DNA of 50,240 nt, taken from assembly GCA_024280035.1 (NCBI GenBank), contig JAJRQV010000003.1, positions 1 to 50,240 on the forward strand, given 5' to 3'. The notes below the pieces were generated by a model. It searched no databases. It saw nothing but the letters and a program-made list of their open reading frames with translations, and had not been told where the DNA came from. The translations under genes were made by a program, and so were the position numbers. Below, in pieces: positions 9,768-17,561 of the stretch (within the stretch, counting starts at the first letter, position 1; every line of letters starts with the position of its first letter). The DNA comes from Campylobacterales bacterium. Its GTDB lineage: Bacteria > Campylobacterota > Campylobacteria > Campylobacterales > Sulfurimonadaceae.

Positions 9768-10319
9768 ATGAAGGTAAAACTGCAACACGTTCCCCATATC
9801 GCACAAAAAGTAGCGATTGAGCTTAACAAAAGTGGTATTGTTACAATGACCAAAGGTCTTGAACCCGTTGCAGATGAAGCTAGAAAAATACTAGAAGAGT
9901 CTATTAAACAAGAAGCAGCATTAGAAGAAAAAGTTCATGATATCCTTGATGAAAATGAAGATGCAATGGATGAAAACAATGTAGATGATAGACAGCTTTT
10001 CTTTATGATTAAGAAAAAGATTGCGCCTGAGTTTGGGGTTATCCTTGCTTATGATGAAAGGTTTTCGGATTTATCACACAAAATCTTAGATGAACTGTAT
10101 GAAGAAGATTTGATCCATTATGATATTGAAGAGATTCGTATTAAAAATGTTATTTTTGCTGCAATGACAGGTTTTATTGCTGATAATGATGCAATTGAAG
10201 ATGCGGTGTATGAAAAAATAAAATCCTATAAACGTGAAATTATTCCAGGTACAGATGATTACAACATCTTATTTGAAAAACTTTACAGAGATGAATTATT
10301 AAAAAGGGGAATGGCATAA
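9768..10319 (+). CDS. DUF507 family protein
   Basis: A 183-residue acidic, helical cytoplasmic protein. It matches the DUF507 family, whose members in this phylum are usually encoded directly in front of carA, as here (the carA ATG follows the stop codon immediately). Conserved-looking segments are the N-terminal LQHVPHIAQKVAIEL and the internal DRQLFFMIKKKIAPEFG and DERFSDLSHKILDEL. Two similar halves may exist. Function unknown; the tight linkage to carA may be only transcriptional. Confidence 0.8.
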   Translation: MKVKLQHVPHIAQKVAIELNKSGIVTMTKGLEPVADEARKILEESIKQEAALEEKVHDILDENEDAMDENNVDDRQLFFMIKKKIAPEFGVILAYDERFSDLSHKILDELYEEDLIHYDIEEIRIKNVIFAAMTGFIADNDAIEDAVYEKIKSYKREIIPGTDDYNILFEKLYRDELLKRGMA

Positions 10320-11444
10320 ATGAAAGTTTATATCTATCTTGAAAATGGAACTTATTTAGAGGCAAAGAGTTTTGGGGCGGAAACAACACTTGTTGGTGAA
10401 ATTGTTTTTAATACTTCTTTAACAGGATACCAAGAGATTATTTCTGACCCTTCATATGCTGGGCAGTTTGTGACCTTTACTATGCCAGAAATTGGTAATG
10501 TAGGTGTTAATACTCAAGATATGGAGAGCAAGGGAGCTTTTAGTAAGGGTATTATTGTACGTACGTATCATGAGCGTTATTCAAACTTTAGAGGAGAAGA
10601 TTCTTTAGGTTCGTTCTTAAAAGAGCAGGGTGTAATAGGTATTTGTAATATTGACACACGTTATCTTACGAAGATGGTAAGAGATGAAGGTGCAATGATG
10701 ATGGTTGCATCTACTCTAATATCAGATAAAGATGAACTCAAAAAAATTCTTGAAAGTTCCCCTCGTATTGAAGAGGTGAATTATATTAAAGAGGTCAGTA
10801 CTAAAAAGGTGTATAAACATACTCATGGTACTTATGATGCTGTAAATTTTAAATATAATGATGTACCAGAAGTTAAGGCAAAGATAGCTGCGATTGACTT
10901 TGGTGTTAAACGTAATATCTTAAATGAACTGACTCAAGCAGGAATGGAAGTAGAAGTTCTTCCTAATGATTTTGATGCTGACGTGTTAGTTAAACGTGTA
11001 CATGATGGTGAACTTCATGGTGTGTTTTTATCAAATGGCCCAGGCGATCCTCTTATCCTAAAAAAAGAGCAAGAGTCAGTTAAGAAACTCATTGCTGCAA
11101 AGGTTCCTATGTTTGGAATCTGTTTAGGTCATCAACTGCTTTCAATTTCTCATGGTTATGATACTTATAAATTAAAATTTGGTCATCATGGTGGGAACCA
11201 TCCTGTTAAAAATATAAAAACAGGTATGGTAGAAATTACTGCGCAAAATCATAATTATAATGTTCCTGATAATATTACTGAAATTGCAGAGGTGACACAT
11301 ACGAATCTTTTTGATAATACGATTGAGGGTTTAAACTATAAATCGGGTCATGTTTATTCTGTTCAACATCATCCAGAAGCTAGTCCAGGACCAAAAGAGT
11401 CTGCTTATATCTTTAATGAGTTCCTTTCATTAATGGGCAGATAA
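10320..11444 (+). CDS. carA: Carbamoyl-phosphate synthase small subunit
   Basis: A 374-residue glutamine amidotransferase subunit that hydrolyses glutamine and passes ammonia to CarB for carbamoyl phosphate, feeding arginine and pyrimidine synthesis. The N-terminal CPSase domain (FNTSLTGYQEIISDPSYAGQ) is followed by a class I glutaminase domain with the nucleophile Cys268 in MFGICLGHQLL and the His351/Glu353 pair in HHPEASPGP. Length is normal. The start follows the DUF507 stop codon without a gap. carB is not in this window, as is common in Campylobacterota. Confidence 0.97.
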   Translation: MKVYIYLENGTYLEAKSFGAETTLVGEIVFNTSLTGYQEIISDPSYAGQFVTFTMPEIGNVGVNTQDMESKGAFSKGIIVRTYHERYSNFRGEDSLGSFLKEQGVIGICNIDTRYLTKMVRDEGAMMMVASTLISDKDELKKILESSPRIEEVNYIKEVSTKKVYKHTHGTYDAVNFKYNDVPEVKAKIAAIDFGVKRNILNELTQAGMEVEVLPNDFDADVLVKRVHDGELHGVFLSNGPGDPLILKKEQESVKKLIAAKVPMFGICLGHQLLSISHGYDTYKLKFGHHGGNHPVKNIKTGMVEITAQNHNYNVPDNITEIAEVTHTNLFDNTIEGLNYKSGHVYSVQHHPEASPGPKESAYIFNEFLSLMGR

Positions 11445-11553
11445 AGAGTTAACACTTGTCTAACACTCACAGGTTATACTTTCAACTCAAACATTCTTCA
11501 TTAAGTCTTACTCCCTTAAGGCTTAATAGCTTCACTTATGAAGGACAATTCCA

Positions 11554-12321
11554 ATGAATTTTTATGAGCAGAACTCCTTAGAACTCTTAGCAATTTTAGC
11601 ATTTGGTTTTTTTGGAAGCCTGGGTCACTGTATTGGTATGTGTGGGGGTTTTATTGTTTCTTACACAACAGCAAAGATGGATCCTTCGAGTAAAAAACTT
11701 TCTCAGGCGGCAGGTCACGCTTCTTATAATATTGGTCGTATTACCTCTTATACTATAATGGGTGCTTTATTTGGATATTTTGGTTCTTTATGGGACGCAA
11801 CCCCAATGATGCGTATGATTATGTTCTCATTTGCAGGGATTATGATGATTTTGATGGGAATATCTCTGTCGGGACGTCTTAAGTTCTTATCTTATATAGA
11901 AATACCCATTACAAAAATGGAATGGTTCAAGAAAATCTTCTTTTCTCAACTCAATTCTAAATCTAAACTTAGTTTTTATACCTTAGGCGTTTTGAATGGG
12001 TTTTTTCCTTGTGGACTGGTATATACCATGCTTGTAACTGCAATTGCAACGAAATCTGTCCTTTTAGGTGCTTCGGTTATGTTTCTTTTTGGACTCTCAA
12101 CTATTCCAACACTTTTCTCTTTAGGTTTCTTAGTTGGTTTCATTTCTCAAAATCGTTTTCGTCATATTATGATTGAAGTATCTTCTATTATTATAGTTCT
12201 ATACGGGGGATACACCTTGTATAAGGCATATGCGAACTATGACATTTATTTACATCCAATAGAAAACTCAGGGATGAAATGTGGAACAGGCAAATGTGGG
12301 GTAGGTAAATGTGGGATTTAA
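11554..12321 (+). CDS. TauE/SafE-like (UreH-type) membrane protein with Cys-rich tail
   Basis: A 255-residue integral membrane protein with about six hydrophobic helices. It carries the UreH/DsbD-like motifs GSLGHCIGMCGGF (residues 21-33) and NGFFPCGLVYTML, each with a helix-embedded cysteine, and a short C-terminal tail with the repeat KCGTGKCGVGKCGI. These features suggest metal handling or thiol chemistry. Relatives often lie near cbb3 oxidase or copper genes; here it is immediately upstream of ccoNOQP, so a role in copper supply to the oxidase is a reasonable inference, not shown by sequence. Confidence 0.75.
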   Translation: MNFYEQNSLELLAILAFGFFGSLGHCIGMCGGFIVSYTTAKMDPSSKKLSQAAGHASYNIGRITSYTIMGALFGYFGSLWDATPMMRMIMFSFAGIMMILMGISLSGRLKFLSYIEIPITKMEWFKKIFFSQLNSKSKLSFYTLGVLNGFFPCGLVYTMLVTAIATKSVLLGASVMFLFGLSTIPTLFSLGFLVGFISQNRFRHIMIEVSSIIIVLYGGYTLYKAYANYDIYLHPIENSGMKCGTGKCGVGKCGI

Positions 12322-12386
12322 GTATTTCTTAATCTAATCTAAAAAATTACAATTATATCACTTCTACTTAAATTGTTTAACTTTTA

Positions 12387-12485
12387 AGCTTTCCAAACAT
12401 TTTTTTATGTTAATATACAGACGATTTTAGGTTATCTTAATTTTTTGTCAGAATTTGTCAAATTCTGATGAATGTTTGAAAAGCT
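12387..12485. promoter_or_regulatory. Nested inverted repeats in the ccoN upstream region
   Basis: An outer pair of 15-bp arms at 12387-12401 and 12471-12485 (AGCTTTCCAAACATT against AATGTTTGAAAAGCT, one mismatch) encloses an inner perfect pair of 10-bp arms at 12448-12457 and 12459-12468 (TCAGAATTTG and its complement) separated by one T. The inner dyad is centred about 80 bp before the ccoN ATG. A TAATAT at 12411-12416 could be a -10 box, which would put the inner dyad in the leader RNA. No FNR-type TTGAT-N4-ATCAA site is seen. Confidence 0.55.
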
Positions 12486-12537
12486 CTTGGTAAAGAGTTA
12501 AGTTAGTCTAGTTTTAATTATATAAGGGAGGCTTTTA

Positions 12538-14034
12538 ATGGAGAATCGTCCGTTAGAGTATGATTATACTGTTGCGAAGATGTTTATGTTAACTACAATC
12601 GTCCTTGGTATTGTTGGTATGTTAGTCGGTGTTATTTTAGCATTTGAACTAGCATTTCCATCATTAAATACTGTTTTAGGATCGGGTGTAGCTGAGTATA
12701 CAAACTTCTCTCGTTTACGTCCACTGCACACAGATGCAGTGATTTTTGGATTTACCCTAAGTGGTGTTTTCGCTACATGGTATTATGTAGGTCAACGTGT
12801 ACTTAAGGTTTCTATGGCTGAGTCAAAATTCTTGATGGCAGTAGGTAAGATTCACTTTTACCTTTACATTGTTGGTGTAGCAGCAGTTGTTGTTTCACTT
12901 TTAATGGGTATTACTACATCTAAAGAATATGCTGAGTTTGAGTGGCCAATTGATATCGCAATTGTTATTGTTTGGGTACTTTGGGGTGTTTCAATCTTTG
13001 GTCTTATCGGTATTCGCCGTGAGAAAGCACTCTACATCTCTGTATGGTACTATATTGCTACATTCTTAGGTATTGCTATGCTTTACCTTTTCAACAACAT
13101 GGAAGTGCCTACATATTTTTTTGCTGATGGTGCAGGTCAAGCAGGTATTGGTGCATGGTACCATTCTGTTTCTATGTATGCAGGTACAAATGATGCCTTA
13201 GTTCAATGGTGGTATGGGCATAATGCAGTTGCATTTGGTTTTACTGTGCCTATTGTTGCTATGTCATACTACTTCTTACCAAAAGAGTCGGGTCAAGCAA
13301 TTTATTCATATAAACTCTCTTTACTCTCTTTTTGGTCTTTAATGTTCGTATACCTTTGGGCGGGTGGTCACCACCTTCTGTTCTCAACGGTTCCTGACTG
13401 GATGCAAACAATGGGATCTGTTTTCTCAATTGTTCTGATTCTTCCATCTTGGGGTTCTGCGATTAATATGCTTCTTACTATGAAGGGTGAGTGGAAACAA
13501 GTTGCTGAGTCTCCATTGATTAAGTTCATGATTCTTGCTTCAACTTTCTACATGTTCTCAACTCTTGAAGGTCCAATTCAAGCGATTAAATCGGTTAATG
13601 CAATTGCGCACTTTACTGACTGGATTGTTGGTCACGTGCATGATGGTGTTCTTGGATGGGTTGCCTTTATGATTATGGCATCACTTTTTCATATGGCTCC
13701 TCGTGTATTCAAAAAAGAGATTTATTCTAAATCTTTAATGAATACTCAATTTTGGATTCAAACTCTTGGTGTAATTCTTTACTTCACATCTATGTGGATT
13801 GCAGGTATTACACAAGGTATGATGTGGAGAGCACATGATGCATTTGGTAACTTAACGTACTCATTTGTTGATACTGTTGCTGCACTTCACCCTTACTTCT
13901 TTATTCGTGGTGTTGGTGGAGCTCTTTACTTAATTGGTTTCTTAATGTTCGCATATAACATCTACAAAACTTGGACGGTTGGTCGTCAAGTTGAAGAGCG
14001 CGAATTAACAAATGCTACGCCTATGGCAGCGTAA
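12538..14034 (+). CDS. ccoN: cbb3-type cytochrome c oxidase subunit I (CcoN)
   Basis: The 498-residue catalytic subunit of the high-affinity cbb3 oxidase, carrying low-spin heme b, heme b3 and CuB in the inner membrane. About twelve helices are visible. Candidate metal ligands are the His of RPLHTDAVIFG (heme b), the WYGHNAV segment and GGHHLLFSTVPDW (CuB), and the HVHDGVLGWVAFM helix (heme ligands). Length is typical. The start follows a good AGGGAGG ribosome site. First gene of the operon; terminal electron acceptor enzyme for microaerobic respiration. Confidence 0.97.
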   Translation: MENRPLEYDYTVAKMFMLTTIVLGIVGMLVGVILAFELAFPSLNTVLGSGVAEYTNFSRLRPLHTDAVIFGFTLSGVFATWYYVGQRVLKVSMAESKFLMAVGKIHFYLYIVGVAAVVVSLLMGITTSKEYAEFEWPIDIAIVIVWVLWGVSIFGLIGIRREKALYISVWYYIATFLGIAMLYLFNNMEVPTYFFADGAGQAGIGAWYHSVSMYAGTNDALVQWWYGHNAVAFGFTVPIVAMSYYFLPKESGQAIYSYKLSLLSFWSLMFVYLWAGGHHLLFSTVPDWMQTMGSVFSIVLILPSWGSAINMLLTMKGEWKQVAESPLIKFMILASTFYMFSTLEGPIQAIKSVNAIAHFTDWIVGHVHDGVLGWVAFMIMASLFHMAPRVFKKEIYSKSLMNTQFWIQTLGVILYFTSMWIAGITQGMMWRAHDAFGNLTYSFVDTVAALHPYFFIRGVGGALYLIGFLMFAYNIYKTWTVGRQVEERELTNATPMAA

Positions 14035-14049
14035 GGAAAGGGAGAAAAT

Positions 14050-14757
14050 ATGTTTCATTGGTTAGAAAAACGCCCATTCTTTTTTGCAGTTGGCGTATTC
14101 GTAGTAATCGCGTTTGCAGGTCTTGTAGAGATTCTGCCAAACTTCGCTCAGCAATCTCAGCCTACAGTAGGGACTAAACCTTACTCTACGCTTGAGCTAA
14201 CTGGTCGTCACGTTTATATTAAAAATTCATGTAATGCATGTCACTCACAGTTAATTCGTCCATTTAAGTCTGAAACAGACCGTTATGGCTCGTATTCTAA
14301 GAGTGGTGAGTATGCTTATGATCGTCCATTCTTATGGGGTTCTAAGCGTACGGGTCCAGACTTAATGCGTGTAGGTAACTACCGTACAACTGACTGGCAC
14401 GAAAACCACATGATGGATCCTATCGGTACTGTTCCTGGTTCAGTTATGCCATCGTACCCATGGATGTTTACTAACTTAGCAGATGTTGATACAGCATATG
14501 CTGAGCAGTTAACTATCAAATCAGTATTTAAAGTTCCATACTCTATGGGTGATGAGAAAATTCTTATTCCAATGGAAGATGGAACTTCTGAAACAGTTGA
14601 AATTGCTACAACATTAGCAGGTGCAAATGCAGCTGCTCTTGAAGAAGCAAAATTAATTGTTGCTGATATGAAAAATCAAGATGTAAAAGATATGGTTGCT
14701 GCAGGAAAAATTCCTGAAATCGTAGCTTTAATTGCATATTTAAACAGTCTTAAGTAG
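14050..14757 (+). CDS. ccoO: cbb3-type oxidase mono-heme subunit (CcoO)
   Basis: A 235-residue membrane-anchored monoheme cytochrome c. An N-terminal membrane anchor (about 9-28) precedes the periplasmic domain with the heme motif CNACHSQL (about 58-65). Met ligand candidates occur in the MMDPIGTVPGSVMPSYPW segment that is typical of CcoO/FixO. It passes electrons from CcoP to CcoN. Starts 15 bp after ccoN with GGAAAGGGAGAA as ribosome site. Confidence 0.96.
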   Translation: MFHWLEKRPFFFAVGVFVVIAFAGLVEILPNFAQQSQPTVGTKPYSTLELTGRHVYIKNSCNACHSQLIRPFKSETDRYGSYSKSGEYAYDRPFLWGSKRTGPDLMRVGNYRTTDWHENHMMDPIGTVPGSVMPSYPWMFTNLADVDTAYAEQLTIKSVFKVPYSMGDEKILIPMEDGTSETVEIATTLAGANAAALEEAKLIVADMKNQDVKDMVAAGKIPEIVALIAYLNSLK

Positions 14758-14765
14758 GGTTAAGC

Positions 14766-14987
14766 ATGGATATCGGAACGATTCAAGCCTATGGCTACTT
14801 CTTATTAATAGCAATCTTATCGGTGGGACTGTACCTGTATATTTACCACTTATATACGGCTAAAAAGAAGGGGACACGAGACTACGAAACGTATAGTGAT
14901 ATCGCTTTACATGATGAAATTACCGATATACCGGTAGATGATGGTTCTGAAAATAGAGCAGAACCAGATAATAAGGAGCATAAATGA
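14766..14987 (+). CDS. ccoQ: cbb3-type oxidase small subunit (CcoQ)
   Basis: A 73-residue protein with one membrane segment (about 9-28) followed by a charged cytoplasmic tail, in the position of CcoQ between ccoO and ccoP. CcoQ stabilises the complex. The sequence has no catalytic motif, and identification rests on size, topology and position. Its TGA overlaps the ccoP start (ATGA). Confidence 0.85.
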   Translation: MDIGTIQAYGYFLLIAILSVGLYLYIYHLYTAKKKGTRDYETYSDIALHDEITDIPVDDGSENRAEPDNKEHK

Positions 14988-15910
14988 ATAAGATTTATTT
15001 AGCAGCTATCGTTACTACACTTGCAATGTTAGGTTTTACTTACGTTGCAATGGATATTAAGGGTGGTCTAAATGATGATATCGTTAATCAATTGGCTATT
15101 CTTGGTGCTGTAGTACTAGTTATAGCTACTGTATTTGTCGTGACTAAATACGTTCGTCAAATGCAAACTGATAAAGCGACAGGTGATCTTACAGAAGAGA
15201 ACTGGGATGGAATTGGTGAATATATGAATGAGATGCCATTTGGTTGGTCAGTTATATTTTTACTTACAATAATCTGGGGATTATGGTACTGGACTGCAGG
15301 TTATCCTGTAGCAGCCTATTCACAAATTGGTGAATGGAATGAAGAAGTAGCCGCAAAAAATGCAAGTATTGCACAACGCGCAGCGAACCTAACTCCAAAT
15401 GAGAAATTACACCTTGGTAAGGCTGTATTTAATGTACAGTGTGCACCATGTCATGGTACAAATGGTAAGGGTCAAGAAAATTACCAAACAGGTGATCTTC
15501 GTGCTGAAAATCTTAATAAACGTGCACTTTCTAAGAAGTATGTTGAAAAAGTAATTCGTGAAGGTTCTAACCAACTTGGTTATGCTGGTGGAATGCCTCC
15601 AATGATGCTTCAAGATGATGCAGATATTGATGCAGTTGCTACTTACATTGAAGGCGGAATGAAGGGTGAACAACCTGCTCAGTACGCTGTATGTGGAAGC
15701 TGTCATGGTATGAATGGTGAAGGTATGGACTTTGTTGCTCCATCTTTAACTGCGTACAATGTTGATTTAGTTAAAACACTACTTACATCAGGTACGAAAA
15801 AAGGTGAAATCGGTACAATGCCACGTGAGGCAAAAATACTAACACCTCTACAGATTGAACTGGTTGCAGCCTTTGTTGCAAATGGTCCAGCTACAGAATT
15901 AGAAGAGTAG
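14984..15910 (+). CDS. ccoP: cbb3-type oxidase di-heme subunit (CcoP)
   Basis: A 308-residue diheme cytochrome c. Membrane segments lie near 5-25, 33-52 and about 84-105 (WSVIFLLTIIWGLWYW). The two heme motifs are CAPCHGTNGKG (about residue 155) and CGSCHGMNGEG (about 238), and methionines in GGMPPMM and GTMPREA are the likely sixth ligands. It receives electrons from soluble cytochrome c or from the bc1 complex. The start overlaps the end of ccoQ. Confidence 0.96.
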   Translation: MNKIYLAAIVTTLAMLGFTYVAMDIKGGLNDDIVNQLAILGAVVLVIATVFVVTKYVRQMQTDKATGDLTEENWDGIGEYMNEMPFGWSVIFLLTIIWGLWYWTAGYPVAAYSQIGEWNEEVAAKNASIAQRAANLTPNEKLHLGKAVFNVQCAPCHGTNGKGQENYQTGDLRAENLNKRALSKKYVEKVIREGSNQLGYAGGMPPMMLQDDADIDAVATYIEGGMKGEQPAQYAVCGSCHGMNGEGMDFVAPSLTAYNVDLVKTLLTSGTKKGEIGTMPREAKILTPLQIELVAAFVANGPATELEE

Positions 15911-15920
15911 GGAGAAAATT

Positions 15921-16181
15921 ATGGAAAATAGAAGTATATTCTCACTACACGGGATTACAGGTATGTTGATTGCAACCTTATTACTGATTTCAATTTTAAT
16001 TGGTTTAACAATTTGGGCAATTAATGTTCAACAAGCAAATGCTGGGACGTATTATCAAATTGATAATGCTGATAAGCTGCACTCTTGTACAGCATTTACA
16101 ACAGGTGGCGAAGGTCAACTTAGTATGGCTGAATGTCAAGCAGAAAATAGTAAGCATAGAAAACTTACTTTAGTTAAATAG
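15921..16181 (+). CDS. DUF4006 family membrane protein (cbb3 operon)
   Basis: An 86-residue protein with one membrane helix (about 12-34) and a short periplasmic tail with two cysteines (LHSCTAF and MAECQAE). It matches DUF4006, a small family found after ccoP in Campylobacterota. Role unknown; an accessory or assembly subunit of the cbb3 oxidase is likely from context. GGGAGAA precedes the start, 11 bp after the ccoP stop codon. Confidence 0.8.
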   Translation: MENRSIFSLHGITGMLIATLLLISILIGLTIWAINVQQANAGTYYQIDNADKLHSCTAFTTGGEGQLSMAECQAENSKHRKLTLVK

Positions 16182-16193
16182 AGGAGCCTGATT

Positions 16194-16283
16194 ATGGATA
16201 AAATTCTTACAATTGGTGTGTTTATTATGGCTATGTATACTATATATGCTGTGACAATTGGTAGGCACATGTATATTGGCTAA
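16194..16283 (+). CDS. 29-residue single-TM small protein in the cbb3 operon
   Basis: Between the DUF4006 gene and the next ORF an ATG with a strong GAGGAG ribosome site (spaced 8 bases) opens a 29-codon frame ending in TAA. The product (start MDKILTIGVFIMAMYTIYAV, ending in GRHMYIG) is almost one membrane helix with a short polar end. Its size and place recall the tiny CcoM/CcoH-type subunits of other cbb3 oxidases, but no family is recognised. The start of the next gene lies inside its end, so translation is likely coupled. Easily missed by automatic gene finding. Confidence 0.6.
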   Translation: MDKILTIGVFIMAMYTIYAVTIGRHMYIG

Positions 16284-16935
16284 TCAATTTAGACTGCTGA
16301 TTAAGGGGCTTTTGCTCCTTATTCTTTCACAAACACTTTCCGCAAACTATTTATATAATGATGGGCTTTATGATTTAGCCGCTTTCTCTCAAGCTGACCA
16401 GATTAAACTGCAAAAAGATTATTTTGATAAGGTTGAAGACATTGGAACAGAACTTAAAGAGAAAACAGGAATATCTCTGTATCTTTTAACTACTATGAAA
16501 TTAGAAGATAATCTAAGCATTTCTCAATACGGACAAGACTTTATTAAAAACAGACCTCAGAGTGTTGTTTTGATTTTTTCTCTTTTGGATGTTCAAGTTG
16601 ATATTCAAGTTAATGATGCGTCATTATATAAATACTTTGTAAAAGAAGATATCTTAGCGATGTCACAAATGGGAGGCGGAAGTATTATTCCTCTTTTGCC
16701 TACACGTAAAAAACATATGCGTAATCCAAAATATACGGTTGCAGCACTTTTAAATGGATATGGTGATATTGCAGGGCAGATTGCAAAATCAAAAAAGGTG
16801 ACTTTGAGCTCTTGGGATGGTTCTACGAATCGACCTGTTATCCGTATTATTGAAGGTATTATATTTTTAACAATCTTGTATGGATTGTTCTCATTTTATA
16901 AGGCAAGAAAAAGAAGACTTGCAAAGGATAAATAA
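16276..16935 (+). CDS. TPM-domain-like membrane-anchored protein
   Basis: A protein of about 219 residues with a signal peptide (LLIKGLLLLILSQTLSA), a periplasmic domain (about 25-180) and a C-terminal membrane helix followed by a basic tail (FYKARKRRLAKDK). The domain start (LAAFSQADQIKLQKDYFDKV) and the following KTGISLYLLTTMKL resemble the TPM fold, which has roles in photosystem repair or respiratory complex maintenance elsewhere. I use the TTG at 16276 because it directly precedes the signal peptide and follows the small ORF; an upstream TTG at 16258 is also open. Its place between cbb3 genes and fixH suggests oxidase assembly. Confidence 0.6.
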   Translation: MANQFRLLIKGLLLLILSQTLSANYLYNDGLYDLAAFSQADQIKLQKDYFDKVEDIGTELKEKTGISLYLLTTMKLEDNLSISQYGQDFIKNRPQSVVLIFSLLDVQVDIQVNDASLYKYFVKEDILAMSQMGGGSIIPLLPTRKKHMRNPKYTVAALLNGYGDIAGQIAKSKKVTLSSWDGSTNRPVIRIIEGIIFLTILYGLFSFYKARKRRLAKDK

Positions 16936-17438
16936 TGCAAAATGCAAAACACTGGCCGATTGGTATTACCGCAGCAATCTTAGCAGTTGTAGTTGCTTGT
17001 GGGCTGACAATTTATGTTGTTGTGAAACATGCCCCTGTTGAAGAGTCTAATATTTTCATGCAAGGCTATCATGATACAGATGCTAATTATAATGATATTA
17101 TTGCTGCCAAAAATAGCTTTGATAAGTTGTATACAATTTCATTTAACACGGCTCAGATTAAACAAGAGGGTACTGTTTTAGACTACAGTGTAAAAACCTT
17201 AAAAGGGGACATTGTAAAAAATGCAGAGTTGAATGTGGTGTTAACGCTACCCTATACCTCTAAAGAAGATATTGTATTAGACAAGTCAAACTTTAATGGT
17301 CAAAGTTATACTCTAGCCTCAGTAAAGCTTCCTCATCCGGGAAGATGGAACATAATGGCAAAGGTTACTGTAGGCAATAATTATCGTTTTTATAATCTTC
17401 ATGCCGATACAAGACAGCCAAACACCTTCGAATATTAA
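16935..17438 (+). CDS. FixH/CcoH-like protein
   Basis: A 167-residue protein with an N-terminal membrane anchor (about 9-30, IGITAAILAVVVACGLTIYVVV) and a periplasmic beta-rich domain ending in the FixH-like stretch LPHPGRWNIMAKVTVGNNYRF. FixH/CcoH proteins are needed for assembly of cbb3 oxidase and are linked with copper delivery. The start overlaps the preceding stop codon by one base (TAATG). Last gene of the oxidase operon; an unremarkable TTATGAC/GTCATAA dyad at 17442-17463 follows. Confidence 0.75.
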   Translation: MQNAKHWPIGITAAILAVVVACGLTIYVVVKHAPVEESNIFMQGYHDTDANYNDIIAAKNSFDKLYTISFNTAQIKQEGTVLDYSVKTLKGDIVKNAELNVVLTLPYTSKEDIVLDKSNFNGQSYTLASVKLPHPGRWNIMAKVTVGNNYRFYNLHADTRQPNTFEY

Positions 17439-17489
17439 TACTTATGACTCTAGGTCGTCATAATTAAGGCGTAGCCAAATTCTATGTAG

Positions 17490-17495
17490 TATAAT
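17490..17495 (+). promoter_or_regulatory. Possible -10 box upstream of addB
   Basis: TATAAT preceded by TATGTAG, 66 bp upstream of the addB ATG, in the short gap after fixH. Fits a sigma-70 promoter for addBA. Confidence 0.4.
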
Positions 17496-17561
17496 TTACC
17501 TAAACAAGGGAACTGTTTTACGCTGAGTAAAATGTTTCTTTAGAAAAATACTTAGGTGATT

